The translations under genes were made by a program, and so were the position numbers. Positions 1 through 9,205 of a DNA stretch of 64,000 bases are shown in pieces. Origin of the DNA: DASSUW01 sp963759375 (GTDB lineage: Bacteria > Actinomycetota > Thermoleophilia > Solirubrobacterales > Solirubrobacteraceae); contig CAVWYY010000002.1 in assembly GCA_963759375.1 (NCBI GenBank), positions 310,001-374,000 of the forward strand. The letters run 5' to 3'. The notes below the pieces were generated by a model. It was not told the origin of the DNA. It searched no databases and saw only the letters and a list, made by a program, of their open reading frames with translations. Numbering within the stretch: the stretch's first letter is position 1; each line of letters starts with the position of its first letter.

Positions 1-795
1 GGCGTAAAGCTGGCAGGCGACGAGGAGGGCGAGGGCGTGCCCGTCGTGCTTCTGCACGGGCTGACCGCGACGCGCCGGTATGTGGTGATGGGATCCAAGA
101 ACCTCGCGCGCGGCGGGCACCGGGTGATCGCCTACGACGCGCGCGGGCACGGGAGGTCGGCGCCGGCCGGCGACCCGGACGCGTACGGCTACGACGTGCT
201 GGCCGGCGACCTGCTCGCCGTGCTCGACGATCGCGGGATCGACCGCGCGGTCCTGGCGGGCGCCTCGATGGGCGCGCACACGCTGGTCCGCCTCGCGATC
301 GAGCACCCGGACCGGGCGGCCGCGCTCGTGGTCATCACGCCGGCGTTCGATCCGGACACGCCCGAGCGCGGGCTCGACCGCTGGGACGCGCTGTCGCGCG
401 GGCTGCGCGAGGGTGGGGTGGACGGCTTCATCGAGGCCTACGGCGAGCCGCGCGTGCCCGAGTCCTTCCGCGACACCGTCAAGACGGTCCTGCGCCAGCG
501 CCTGTCCGCCCACGAGCACCCCGAGGCGGTGGCCGACGCGCTGCGCGTCGTGCCGCGGTCGGCCGCGTTCGGCTCGTGGGACCAGCTCGGCGGGCTCGAC
601 CTGCCGGTCACCGTCGTGGCCAGCCGCGACGAGGCCGACCCCGAGCACCCGTACGCGACCGGCGAGCGCTACGCCGAGGCGATCCCGGGCGCGCGGCTGG
701 TCAGCGAGGAGCCCGGCAAGTCGCCGCTGGCGTGGCAGGGCGGCCAGCTCTCGCGGGTGATCGCCGAGACCGCCGAACGCGCGCGCCAGAGGTGA
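1..795 (+). CDS. alpha/beta hydrolase, 5' end outside window
   Basis: This is a serine alpha/beta hydrolase of unknown substrate. The reading frame is open from the first base, and the residues before the first GTG at 37 (VKLAGDEEGEG) look like genuine family N-terminus, so the start lies upstream. Visible features are the HGLTAT oxyanion-hole strand near residue 20, the nucleophile elbow GASMG in the middle, and a later SRDEAD segment carrying the likely acid. The catalytic His normally found near the C-terminus is not obvious: the end reads GKSPLAWQGG. It may be a degenerate or divergent hydrolase. It is followed after 13 nt by a DUF3052 gene. Confidence 0.8.
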   Translation, partial: GVKLAGDEEGEGVPVVLLHGLTATRRYVVMGSKNLARGGHRVIAYDARGHGRSAPAGDPDAYGYDVLAGDLLAVLDDRGIDRAVLAGASMGAHTLVRLAIEHPDRAAALVVITPAFDPDTPERGLDRWDALSRGLREGGVDGFIEAYGEPRVPESFRDTVKTVLRQRLSAHEHPEAVADALRVVPRSAAFGSWDQLGGLDLPVTVVASRDEADPEHPYATGERYAEAIPGARLVSEEPGKSPLAWQGGQLSRVIAETAERARQR

Positions 796-808
796 GAGGC
801 TTCCGCGC

Positions 809-1222
809 GTGACCGCCGCCGGCTACTCCGGCACGCCGCTCCCGAAGAAGCTCGGCATCAAGCCGGGGCACCGGGTGCTGCTGCTGTCCGCGCCCGAACA
901 GTTCGAGGAGGGCACGCTGGGCGAGCTGCCGGACGGCGTGAAGGTCGCGCACCGGCTGTCCGGCAAGGCCGACGTGATCGTCTCGTTCCACACCGAGCGG
1001 GCCGACCTCGCCAAGCGGATGCCGAAGCTGCGCGCGGCGATGGAACCCGCGGCGGGTCTGTGGATCGCCTGGCCGAAGAAGGCGGCGAAGATGCCGACCG
1101 ACCTCACGGAGAACGTGGTGCGCGACCTGGCGCTGGAGAACGTGCTGGTCGACAACAAGGTCGCGGCGCTGGACGAACGGTGGTCCGGGCTCCGTCTGGT
1201 CATCCGGCTACGCGACCGCTAG
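809..1222 (+). CDS. DUF3052 family protein
   Basis: This small soluble protein of 137 residues matches the actinobacterial DUF3052 family in length and layout. The signatures are an N-terminal GYSGTPLPKKLGIKPG segment, a central DVIVSFHTERADL strand and WIAWPKKAAK followed by LTENVVRDLAL. The biochemical role of the family is not established. It starts with GTG 13 nt after the hydrolase stop and could be co-transcribed with it. No signal peptide or membrane segment is visible. Confidence 0.85.
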   Translation: MTAAGYSGTPLPKKLGIKPGHRVLLLSAPEQFEEGTLGELPDGVKVAHRLSGKADVIVSFHTERADLAKRMPKLRAAMEPAAGLWIAWPKKAAKMPTDLTENVVRDLALENVLVDNKVAALDERWSGLRLVIRLRDR

Positions 1223-1232
1223 CTTCAGGTGC

Positions 1233-2240
1233 ATGACCTCCGTCCTGCCCGACGACCAGCGCCTCATCGACCTCTCGCCGAAGGCCTACGAGCATCCCGC
1301 CGACCGCGCGGCCACCGCCGCGCTCGCGCAGATCCCGATGCTCGACACGGTCGTGCGCAAGCTGATCGAGTTCGGCTACGAGCGCGCGCTGCGGCAGGTG
1401 TTCCTCGCCGGGTCGGTCAAGCTCGGCTCCGACCAGCTCCCCGAGGTGTGGGCGGCCCACCGGGCCGCGCTGGCGCGGCTGGACATCACCGAGGTGCCGG
1501 ACCTGTACCTCACGCAGTTCCCGATCACCAACGCGGCGGCGATCGGGTCCGGCCGCCCGATGGTGATGGTCAACTCGCGCAGCGTCGAGGTGTTCGACGC
1601 CGAGGAGCTGCGCACGGTGCTCGGCCACGAGGCCGGCCACATCCTGTCCGACCACGTGATGTACCGGACCGCGCTGATGATCCTGCTGTCGGTCGGCACT
1701 CGCAGCCTGCCGCTCATGGCCGGCCTGCCGCTGGTCGCGGTCCGCCTGATCCTGCTCGAGTGGTTCCGCGCCGCCGAGCTGAGCGCCGACCGCGCGGCGA
1801 CGCTCGTCAACCGCGACCCGCTGGTCACGTCGCGCACGCTGATGGTCATGGCCGGCGGCTCCGCCTCCCGCAAGCTCAACCTCGACGCGTTCCTCAAGCA
1901 GGCCGCCGAGTACGAGGAGTGGGAGCCCGGCTGGGACAAGCTCAGCCGCATGCGCCTCGAGATCGCGCAGACCCACGCGTTCCCGGTCCGCCGCGTGTCG
2001 CAGATCATGAAGTGGGTCCGCTCGGGCGAGTACGACCGCGTGATGAGCGGCGAGTACAAGAAGCGCAGCGACCCGGTCGACCCGCGCGAGGAGGCCAGCG
2101 ACGCCGTCGACCACTACGTCGAGCGCTTCCGCGCGCTGATCCGGGAGGCGAGCGCGGGGGTCGTGAACGCCGGCGACAAGGTCGCCGGCGCCGCGGAGAA
2201 GGTCAGCGACTGGCTGCGTGAGCGCCAGTCGCAGGCTTGA
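1233..2240 (+). CDS. M48-family zinc metalloprotease
   Basis: This is a zinc peptidase related to HtpX/Ste24 (family M48). The motif HEAGH at about residue 132 supplies two zinc histidines and the catalytic Glu, and the downstream ELSADRAA helix supplies the third ligand. The hydrophobic stretch between them (MILLSVGTRSLPLMAGLPLVAV) could be one or two membrane helices. At 335 residues it is slightly longer than HtpX. The C-terminal 60 residues are charged and helical. The ATG at 1233 lies 10 nt after the DUF3052 stop, suggesting a shared transcript. Its 3' end abuts the converging broken oxidoreductase gene. Confidence 0.88.
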   Translation: MTSVLPDDQRLIDLSPKAYEHPADRAATAALAQIPMLDTVVRKLIEFGYERALRQVFLAGSVKLGSDQLPEVWAAHRAALARLDITEVPDLYLTQFPITNAAAIGSGRPMVMVNSRSVEVFDAEELRTVLGHEAGHILSDHVMYRTALMILLSVGTRSLPLMAGLPLVAVRLILLEWFRAAELSADRAATLVNRDPLVTSRTLMVMAGGSASRKLNLDAFLKQAAEYEEWEPGWDKLSRMRLEIAQTHAFPVRRVSQIMKWVRSGEYDRVMSGEYKKRSDPVDPREEASDAVDHYVERFRALIREASAGVVNAGDKVAGAAEKVSDWLRERQSQA

Positions 2241-3624
2241 TCTCGGTGGTTCGCGCGGAACATGTTCCGCGGGTCGACCTGCGCCTTGACGCGCGCCAGC
2301 CGGCGGTGCGTCACCTCGTCGTAGAACGATCGTGAGTCGACGGCGGTCTCCTCGAAGTTGAGGTAGCCGGTGCCCGCGTCCCACGGGGCCATGCGCCGCC
2401 TTGAACCGCGGGAGCGCCTCGCGCAGGCCGGCGATCATCTCCGGCGAGAACGCCGGGCCGAGGCCGAACAGCAGGTAGCCGGCGTCGAGCTTGGCCAGTG
2501 CGCCGTGGCCGGGGGCGGCGACGCCGAGCGCTCCGCCGAGGTGGCGGATCTCGGCGAGCAGCAGCGTCGAGCCCGAGCCGGGGCCCGCGACCGCGAGGAA
2601 CGCGTCGACCGCCTCGGGCGGCAGGTCGCCCAGCAGCCGGTGCTCGGACAGCTCGGGCATCGGGTTCTCCGGGTCGTTGTGCAGGCGCGACAGCGCCACC
2701 GGCGGCACCATGTCGAACGTGTCGATCTCCGGGCCGAGGTCGCGCAGCGCCTGTACCGACCTCGGCGCCGAACGCGCGGCTGCCGATGACCGCGGCGTCG
2801 ATCGTCACCCATGCGCGGCCGCGCAGCGGCTCCGGGATCTCCGGGATCGGCGGCAACTGCATGATCCGCGCCGAGGACGTGACCTCGTCGGGCGCGGTCA
2901 GCGTCCACTCGCGCCACGCCTGCATGATCTCGGACGAGCGCTCCCACGGCCAGAACATCGCGCCCGCGTAGAGCTCGGGGAGCGGGTGCAGCGCGATCTC
3001 CATCGCGGTGACGACGCCGAAGTTGCCGCCGCCGCCGCGCAGCGCCCAGAAGAGGTCGGCGTCGTGGTTGGCGTCGACGCGGCGCAGGCGCCCGTCGGCG
3101 GTCACGATCTCGATCGCCAGGATGCTGTTGGCCGACAGCCCGTGCTTGCGGCCGAGCCAGCTCACGCCGCCGCCGAGGCTGTAGCCGACGACGCCGACGT
3201 CGGGCGACGAGCCCGCCAGCGGCGCGAGGCCGTGCTCGGACGCGGGCGTCGTGACCTCGATCCACAGCGTGCCGGCGGCGACGCGGGCGCGGCGGCCGGG
3301 GACGTCGATGATCACGCCGCGCATGCGCGAGGTGCTCAGCAGGATCGTGTCCTCATCCCAGGCCAGCGGCGTGGCGTTGTGGCCGGTGCCCTGCGGCGCG
3401 ACGCGCAGGCCGTTGGCGCGCGCGTAGTCGACGATCGCCACGACGTCGTCGGCGGTCTCGGGGAAGACCACGAGGGCGGGGCGCTGGTCGGCGGACAGGT
3501 TCCAGGCCTGCCGCGCCTGGTCGTAGCCGGCGTCGGAAGGGCGGACGACCTCGCCGCGGATCCGGGTGTCGAGACTCTCTACCGCGCGGACGGGCCGCTC
3601 GCTGATGGGCATCTTTGGGAGCAC
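2241..3624 (-). pseudogene. FAD-binding (PCMH/BBE) oxidoreductase, two frame breaks
   Basis: This encodes a berberine-bridge / 6-hydroxynicotine-oxidase-type flavoprotein. The N-terminal half reads well: PALVVFPETADDVVAIVDYA, GTGHNATPL and GYSLGGGVSWLGRKHGL form the FAD-binding PCMH domain. The frame then shifts near 2755 (just after FGAEVG), resumes as ALRDLGPEIDTFDMV, and shifts again near 2393, resuming as MAPWDAGTGYLNF. The BBE-type end VDPRNMFRANH is reached near 2255. All parts of a normal protein are present with only 1-2 nt errors, so the gene may be intact in the organism. The exact stop is uncertain because the last frame stays open into the M48 gene. Confidence 0.8.
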
Positions 3625-3672
3625 TCCTGGGGGAGGGTGGGGCTGGGGAGGATTCGATCCTCCTCGCGGCCA

Positions 3673-3691
3673 CCCCCGAGTGCATCGGGGG
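3673..3691. terminator. candidate hairpin terminator
   Basis: A perfect 7-bp stem (CCCCCGA / TCGGGGG) with a 5-nt loop lies in the 72-nt gap between the amidase stop and the oxidoreductase start, both on the minus strand. There is no T-run after it, so termination is only suggested by position and stem strength. Confidence 0.35.
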
Positions 3692-3696
3692 AATCC

Positions 3697-5370
3697 CTAA
3701 AAGACCTTGAGCTGGCGGTGGCGCTTCACGCGCCCCACCTGCACGACCACGCGGTACTTGCCGCGGGTGCGCGGCCGCAGCCGCACCTTGTAGCTGCCGT
3801 TGCGGACCTTCAGCTTGCGGCTGCGCTCGTTCACCCAGCGGCGCCGCGAGCGGCGCTGCAGCGTGAGCTTGACGGCCTCCGCCGGCGTCGCCCTGCCGCG
3901 CGCCGTGAATGTGTTGCCGTACCGCAGCCGTTTGCGCGTGAGCGAGAGCCTCAGGCTCGCGAGGACGGTGATCCGGCGCGGCGGAGAGACGAGCGCCGGG
4001 CGGACGCTGTCGCCGGCGAACGTCGCCCGGATGTGGCCGGTCTTCGGGAACGTCGCGGTGGTCCTCCAGCTGCCGTCCGCCGCGCAGATCGCCGTGCCCA
4101 TCTGCTTCCAGGCGCCGCCCCCGTTGCGGTACTCGAGCGTGACCGCCGCGCCGCCGGCCGGCGACGCGTCGGCGAAGCGCAGCGACCCGCCGACATCGAG
4201 CTGCTTGAGCCCGCGCACCTCGGGCGCGGCGTAGATGCTCAGCCCGACGGTCGGCCCGGCGTACCGCGCGGCCAGCCCGCGCAGCTGCTCGAGCTGGGCG
4301 TACAGCGCGTCGCCCGGGCAGCTCGTGTTGTTGCCGTCGCGGTGCCCGGGGATGCGCGGGAACGTCACCGGCGTGCCGGCCGGGTAGCGGTTGGTCTCGC
4401 CGCCGGCCGAGGTCACCGTGACCACGCCCTGCGTCGGCACCGCGTGGACGGTCAGCTTCCAGCCGATGATGCGCGCCAGCGCGTCCAGCCCTTGGGGCGT
4501 CTGGGCCACGGACGTGAACGTCCCGAGGCACGCGATGCCGGTCGAGACGCTGTTCCAGCCCTGGGCCTGCGCGCCCACGACGGCCTGGTCGATGCCACCG
4601 CCGCGGCCCTCGAAGATCTGGCCGTACTTGTCGACGAGGAAGTTGTAACCGATGTCGTTCCAGCCGTTGCCGTCGCGGTGGTAGCGGGCGATGCCGAGCA
4701 CGATGCCCGCCGAGTCCTCGGGCCCGTAGTCGTTGGCGTTGACCGTGTGGTGCACGAACGCCATCTGCACCTCGCCGTAGAGCGGGGGCTCGCGCGGCGG
4801 CACCGAGTCGGCGCCCCACTGGCTGCGGTAGATCATCGGCGGCGGCGAGCCCGCCTGCGGGGCCTTCTTGGCCGCGCGGGCGCGGCGGCGCAGCCGGCGG
4901 CTGAGGCGGCGGGCGACGGTCGCGGTCGGCAGCGCCCGCACGAACCGCGCGCGCAGCGCTCGCGGGTTGCCGCGCAGGCGCAGCTGGTACTCGTCCGCCG
5001 CGCCGGTGAAGGCCGGGTCGGTGCCGGCGGGCACGCGACCCGTGTCCGGCCCGTGGTCGCCGGTCACGTGCAGGGTGACCCACTTCGTCCACCTGCCGCC
5101 GCGGCGCCGGGCGCGCACCTGGGCCTCGGCGCGCGAGCCGTGTGCCCAGCGCAGGCCGATCAGGTCGAACCGGCGGGGCGCGCGGAGCACCGGCGACGTC
5201 CACCAGCCGGCGCTCGCAGCCCGCGCCTGAGCGCCGAAGTCGAGCCGCTGCTCGAACAGCGAAGCCGGCCGCGCGGCGATGGCCGAGGGGGCGGGTCGCA
5301 GGGCTCCCGCGAGAGCGGCCAGGGCACCCGCCTGGAGGACCTGCCGACGACTGAGAGGACGAGAGGGCAC
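3697..5370 (-). CDS. Tat-exported N-acetylmuramoyl-L-alanine amidase (PGRP type)
   Basis: This enzyme probably cleaves the amide between muramic acid and the peptide stem of peptidoglycan. The GTG at 5370 starts a twin-arginine signal peptide (SRRQVLQAGALAALAGAL). A Ser/Arg-rich region follows, then the amidase_2/PGRP domain from MIYRSQWGAD. Zinc ligands are visible in FVHHTVN and in PGHRDGNNTSCPGD. The C-terminal 200 residues contain beta-rich repeats ending in a very basic tail (KRHRQLKVF), likely wall-binding. The same frame is open much further upstream, but that part overlaps zur and has no gene-like content. The length is 557 residues. Confidence 0.9.
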   Translation of the reverse strand: MPSRPLSRRQVLQAGALAALAGALRPAPSAIAARPASLFEQRLDFGAQARAASAGWWTSPVLRAPRRFDLIGLRWAHGSRAEAQVRARRRGGRWTKWVTLHVTGDHGPDTGRVPAGTDPAFTGAADEYQLRLRGNPRALRARFVRALPTATVARRLSRRLRRRARAAKKAPQAGSPPPMIYRSQWGADSVPPREPPLYGEVQMAFVHHTVNANDYGPEDSAGIVLGIARYHRDGNGWNDIGYNFLVDKYGQIFEGRGGGIDQAVVGAQAQGWNSVSTGIACLGTFTSVAQTPQGLDALARIIGWKLTVHAVPTQGVVTVTSAGGETNRYPAGTPVTFPRIPGHRDGNNTSCPGDALYAQLEQLRGLAARYAGPTVGLSIYAAPEVRGLKQLDVGGSLRFADASPAGGAAVTLEYRNGGGAWKQMGTAICAADGSWRTTATFPKTGHIRATFAGDSVRPALVSPPRRITVLASLRLSLTRKRLRYGNTFTARGRATPAEAVKLTLQRRSRRRWVNERSRKLKVRNGSYKVRLRPRTRGKYRVVVQVGRVKRHRQLKVF

Positions 5371-5449
5371 GGACTGTTGAACACGCCAACCGGCCGAAAG
5401 GACCGATCGATCCGCACCGTATCGCGCGACTACCGCGCGTCCTGCAGGA

Positions 5450-5888
5450 CTAGTTTCGCGCGCACTCCGGGCAGGCGCCGCGCAGCACGACGTCATGTGC
5501 GCCGACCGCGTAGCCCAGGCGATCCGCCACGTCGTGGATGAGCCGCTCGAGGTCCGGATCCTCGAACGCGTCCATCTTCCCGCAGCGGTCGCAGATCGCG
5601 TGATGGTGGTGCTCGCCGCTCGGATCGGCGGGCTCGAAGCACGCGGTGCCGTCGACGTCGATGCGGTGCACGAGCTTGAGCTGGTCGAGCACGTCGAGCG
5701 CCCGGTAGACGCTGGCCAGCCCGACGGTCTTGCCGTCCGCCGCGCAGCCGGTCGTGGATCTCCTGCGCGCTCAGGCAGCAGTCCTGGCGGGCGAGGAGAG
5801 CGAGCACCTCGGCGCGGGCGCCGCCGGCGCGATGGCCGGTGCGCGAGAGCTCGCGATCCGCGTGCTCCTTCCATTGCGTGCGCGCCAT
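5450..5888 (-). pseudogene. zur: Fur-family regulator, probable Zur (one frame break)
   Basis: This is a metal-dependent repressor of the Fur family, most likely zinc-sensing because it diverges from a zinc ABC operon. The first frame gives the winged-helix start through LSAQEIHDRLR. After a 1-2 nt shift near 5740 the second frame continues ADGKTVGLASVYRALDVL and the dimerisation domain. That domain has the HHHH metal site, CDRCGK and CPECARN, the two CxxC pairs of the structural zinc site. Together the pieces make a normal 145-residue Fur protein, so a sequencing indel is as likely as true inactivation. Confidence 0.85.
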
Positions 5889-5918
5889 CGGCCGGATGGT
5901 AGCGCGATTAGATGCAAA

Positions 5919-5940
5919 TGAGAATGAGTTTCAGTATTCT
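5919..5940 (+). promoter_or_regulatory. candidate Zur box and -10 element of the zinc operon
   Basis: The sequence TGAGAATGAGTTTCA (5919-5933) resembles the AT-rich 7-1-7 Fur/Zur box in a region of otherwise about 70 % GC. It is followed at once by TATTCT (5935-5940), a plausible -10. A repressor bound here would cover the promoter. Position between divergent zur and znuA supports zinc regulation; the exact specificity is inferred. Confidence 0.6.
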
Positions 5941-5950
5941 GCAGCGTCGC

Positions 5951-6853
5951 ATGCGCGGCCTGTCCCTGCTCGCCCTTCTCGCCCTGCTCGTGGTCGCCGG
6001 TTGTGGCGACGACGGCGCTGCATCGTCCGACGGCCGCGCGGTCGTGGTGGCGACGACCACTCAGGTCGCCGATCTCGCGCGCAACGTCGCGGGCGACGAC
6101 GCGCGCGTGGTCCAGCTCCTCGCGCCGAACGCCGACCCGCACGAGTACGAGCTGCGGCCCCACGACATCACGGCGGTCGCCGACGCCGACCTCGTGCTGC
6201 GCTCCGGCGGCGACGTCGACGAGTGGCTCGGCGAGGCGATCGACGGCTCGGGGACCGACGCTCCGGTGCTCACGCTCAGCGACGCGGTGCCGCTCGAGGG
6301 CGACGACCCGCACTGGTGGCAGGACCCGCGGAATGCCGAGATCGCGGTAGCCGAGATCGCCCGCGGGCTCGACCGCGTCGATCCCGCCCGCGCGGCCGCC
6401 TACGGCCGCAACGTCGTGGCGTACGAGGCGAAGTTGCGCGCGCTCGACCGCGGCGTCGCCCGCTGCATCGACCGGGTGCCGCCGTCCCGGCGCAAGCTGG
6501 TGACGACGCACGACGCGCTCGGCTACTACGCGCGGCGCTACGGCATCGAGGTGATCGGCACGGTGATCCCCTCGCTGTCCACCGAGGGCCAGCCCTCGGC
6601 CGGCGACACCGCGCAGCTCATCGACACGATCCGCGCCGCCGGCGTGAAGGCGATCTTCGCCGAGAGCTCGGTGAACCCGAAGGTCGAGGAGGCGATCGCC
6701 AACGAGACCGGGGCGAAGGTTGGGGCGGCCCTGTGGGCCGACACGCTCGGGCCCCCGGGCTCCGATGGCGCGACCTACATCGGGTCGATCGAGTCCAACA
6801 CGAAGGCGCTCGTCGACGGGTTCACCGGCGGCACCGCGCGGTGCGCGTTCTGA
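5951..6853 (+). CDS. znuA: zinc ABC transporter substrate-binding lipoprotein
   Basis: This is a cluster A-I metal-binding lipoprotein delivering Zn (or Mn) to the following ABC transporter. The ATG at 5951 gives a compact lipoprotein signal, MRGLSLLALLALLVVAGCG. The more upstream ATG at 5912 would place the operator inside the coding region, so 5951 is preferred. Metal-ligand histidines are visible in NADPHEYELRP, DDPHWWQDP and LVTTHDALGYYA. The acidic His-rich loop of classical ZnuA is short here. It overlaps the permease start (TGATG), and its stop at 6851-6853 is shared with the next ATG. Confidence 0.9.
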   Translation: MRGLSLLALLALLVVAGCGDDGAASSDGRAVVVATTTQVADLARNVAGDDARVVQLLAPNADPHEYELRPHDITAVADADLVLRSGGDVDEWLGEAIDGSGTDAPVLTLSDAVPLEGDDPHWWQDPRNAEIAVAEIARGLDRVDPARAAAYGRNVVAYEAKLRALDRGVARCIDRVPPSRRKLVTTHDALGYYARRYGIEVIGTVIPSLSTEGQPSAGDTAQLIDTIRAAGVKAIFAESSVNPKVEEAIANETGAKVGAALWADTLGPPGSDGATYIGSIESNTKALVDGFTGGTARCAF

Positions 6854-7647
6854 TGCCCGCCCCGTTCGACATGCCGTTCATGCAGCGGGCGCTCATCGAG
6901 GCGCTGCTGTTGGCCGGCCTGGCCGGCGTGCTCGGCTCATGGATCGTCCTGCGGCGGTTCGCGTTCTTCACGCACGGCGTCGGCACCGCCGCGTTCCCGG
7001 GGCTTGTCGTCGCCGGTCCGGCGGGCGTCGCACCGCAGCTCACCGGGCTGGCCGCCGCGCTCGTCTACGCCGGCGGCGTGCAGTGGCTCACGCGCACGCG
7101 CCGCGTGGCGGTCGACGCCGCCACCGGCCTCATGCTGGTCGCCGCGCTGGCGCTGGGCGTCGTGCTCGCCTCCGACGTCTTCGACTCGCCGGCGGGGGTC
7201 GACCGGCTGCTGTTCGGCAGCCTGATCGGCCTGCGCGACCGTGACCTGTGGCTGACCGCTGCGGCGCTCGTCGCGGCCATCGTGCTCGATGTCGGACTGC
7301 GGCGCGCGTGGCTCGCGCAGGGTTTCGATCCCGGCACCGCACGGGCGCTCGGCATCCGCGTGGCCGCCGCTGACGCGCTGCTCGCGCTGGCGATCACGGC
7401 CGCGGCGGTGGTCGCGCTCGACGCCGTCGGCGCGCTGCTCGTCACCGCCGTGCTGGTGATCCCGGCCGCGACGGTCCGCCTGATCGCCCCGAGCGTGGGG
7501 ACGCTGCAGGCCGGCACCGCGGCGCTGGCCGCCGTCGAGAGCGTGGCGGGGCTGTGGCTCGCGTACGAGCTCGACATCGGCCCCGGGCCGGCGATCGCCG
7601 TCCTCGGCGGCATCGTGTTCGCGATCGTCCTGGCGGTGCGGCGATGA
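6853..7647 (+). CDS. znuB: zinc/manganese ABC transporter permease (first)
   Basis: This is an integral membrane subunit of the ABC-3 family, 264 residues with about eight hydrophobic segments. The ATG at 6853 overlaps the znuA stop by one base. The family signature is the pattern FFTHGVGTAAFPG near the N-terminus, with later GALLVTAVLVIPAATVRL. It lies directly before the ATPase (4-nt ATGA overlap). A second, different permease follows the ATPase, so the transporter may be a heterodimeric channel. Confidence 0.88.
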   Translation: MPAPFDMPFMQRALIEALLLAGLAGVLGSWIVLRRFAFFTHGVGTAAFPGLVVAGPAGVAPQLTGLAAALVYAGGVQWLTRTRRVAVDAATGLMLVAALALGVVLASDVFDSPAGVDRLLFGSLIGLRDRDLWLTAAALVAAIVLDVGLRRAWLAQGFDPGTARALGIRVAAADALLALAITAAAVVALDAVGALLVTAVLVIPAATVRLIAPSVGTLQAGTAALAAVESVAGLWLAYELDIGPGPAIAVLGGIVFAIVLAVRR

Positions 7648-8384
7648 TCGTGCGGGTCGAGGGCCTGACCGGCGGCTACGCGCCCGGCGCTGAGGTGCTC
7701 GCCGGCGTGTCGTTCGGCCTCGAGGCCGGGACGATCGCGGCGGTGCTCGGGCCCAACGGCGGCGGCAAGACCACGCTGTTCCGCGCGCTGCTCGACGAGC
7801 TGCCCGTGCGCCGCGGGACCGTGGAGCTGGCGGCGCGGCCGGCGTACGTGCCGCAGACCGACCGCACGCGCCTCGACTTCCCGGTCAGTGCGCTCGACGT
7901 CGTGCTGATGGGCGCCTACGGCCGCACGCCGGCATGGCGGCGGATCGCCCGCGCGGACCGCGACGCGGCGCGGGCCACGCTCGAGCGCGTCGGCCTCGGC
8001 GACCGCGCGCGGCGGCGCTTCGGCGCGCTGTCGGGCGGCCAGCGCCAGCGCGTGCTGATCGCGCGCGCGCTGCTGCAGGACAGCCCGGTGATCCTGCTCG
8101 ACGAGCCGCTGTCCGGCGTCGACGCGGCGAGCGCGGCGCGCATCGAGGCGTTGTTCGCCGAGCTGCGCGACGAGGGCCGCGTGCTGCTCGTCGCCACCCA
8201 CGACGTCGAGCAGGCCCGGCGCTGGGACCGCGTCGTCTGCCTGCACGGCGAGCAGGTCGCGTTCGGCGCGCCGGCGGAGACGCTGACCACCGACGTCCTA
8301 CTGCGCACCTACGGCGCCGAGCTGGTCGTCCTGCCCGGCGGCGAGCGCGCGGTGGCCGTCGAGCACCACCACCACGACCACTGA
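7644..8384 (+). CDS. znuC: zinc ABC transporter ATP-binding protein
   Basis: This ATPase subunit has Walker A GPNGGGKTT at residues 36-44, the signature LSGGQRQR, Walker B VILLDEP and the switch histidine in VATHDVEQA. It is 246 residues long. The C-terminus ends in a His/Asp tail (EHHHHDH), which probably binds the transported metal and is unusual for this subunit. It starts at the ATGA overlapping the first permease stop and its own stop overlaps the second permease start. Confidence 0.92.
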   Translation: MIVRVEGLTGGYAPGAEVLAGVSFGLEAGTIAAVLGPNGGGKTTLFRALLDELPVRRGTVELAARPAYVPQTDRTRLDFPVSALDVVLMGAYGRTPAWRRIARADRDAARATLERVGLGDRARRRFGALSGGQRQRVLIARALLQDSPVILLDEPLSGVDAASAARIEALFAELRDEGRVLLVATHDVEQARRWDRVVCLHGEQVAFGAPAETLTTDVLLRTYGAELVVLPGGERAVAVEHHHHDH

Positions 8385-9205
8385 TGCTCGACTGGCTGCT
8401 CGACCCGTTCTCGGGGCCGCTCATGCAGCGGGCGCTCGCGGAGGTCGTCGTGGTGGCGATCGCCTGCGGCCCGCTCGGCGTGTGGGTGCTGCTCTACCGG
8501 CAGAGCTACGCCGCCGAGTCGATCTCCCACGCGATGCTGCCCGGGCTGGTGATCGCCGCGCTGGCCGGCGCGCCGCTGCTGCTCGGGGCCACCGGTGGCG
8601 TCCTCGTGGCCGCCGCGGCGATCGCGCTGGCCGGGCGCGACGAGCGGCTGGGCAGCGACGTCGGCGTGGCGGTGGCGATCAGCGCGCTGTTCGGCCTCGG
8701 CGCACTGCTCGCGCTCTCGCCGGACGTGCCCGCCCGGCTGGGGGAGCTGCTGTTCGGCGATCTGCTCGGCGTGACCGGGCGCGACGTCGCCGAGGCAGCG
8801 GTGCTCGCCGCCGGGGTCGCGGTGGCGCTGGCGCTCGCCCACCGGCGCCTGGCGCTGAGCGTGTTCGACCGCGCGGCGGCGCCGTCCCTCGGCGCGCGAC
8901 CCGCCCGCTGGGAGCTGGCGCTGCTCGCCCTGCTCGCGGTCTGCACGGTGGCGGCGGTGCGTGGCCTCGGCAACCTCCTGGTCGTCGCGCTGATCCTGGC
9001 GCCGGCCGCTGCGGCGCTGAACCTGTCGCGGCGGCTGCCGGCCGCCCTTGTGCTGGCCGCCGGGCTGGCGGCGCTGGCGGGCGTGCTCGGGCTGCTCGCC
9101 TCCTACCACTGGGAGATCGCCGCGGGCGCGTCCGTCGCACTCTCCGCGGTCGTGCTGTTCCTGCTCTCGCTCGCCGTTCGCGCCAGGTCACTCGACACGC
9201 ATTAG
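8384..9205 (+). CDS. zinc/manganese ABC transporter permease (second)
   Basis: This is a second ABC-3 family membrane subunit of 273 residues, related to but distinct from the one at 6853. The conserved region YRQSYAAESISHAMLPGL matches the metal-permease signature around the substrate path, and GLGNLLVVALILAPAAAA corresponds to the GALLV region of the first permease. Its stop codon lies inside the first iron box of the downstream iron operon, so zinc and iron units are packed with almost no spacer. Confidence 0.87.
   Translation: MLDWLLDPFSGPLMQRALAEVVVVAIACGPLGVWVLLYRQSYAAESISHAMLPGLVIAALAGAPLLLGATGGVLVAAAAIALAGRDERLGSDVGVAVAISALFGLGALLALSPDVPARLGELLFGDLLGVTGRDVAEAAVLAAGVAVALALAHRRLALSVFDRAAAPSLGARPARWELALLALLAVCTVAAVRGLGNLLVVALILAPAAAALNLSRRLPAALVLAAGLAALAGVLGLLASYHWEIAAGASVALSAVVLFLLSLAVRARSLDTH

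Noticed and set aside
2255..2270. Perfect 16-bp palindrome GCGGAACATGTTCCGC
   Set aside because: It lies in the conserved NMFR-coding end of the FAD oxidoreductase, where codon choice explains it; no promoter or gene start nearby would use it as an operator.
2491..5541. Very long plus-strand open frame (1016 codons) across the oxidoreductase and amidase
   Set aside because: Arg/Ala/Asp-rich text without domains; it is the antisense shadow of real minus-strand genes in GC-rich DNA.
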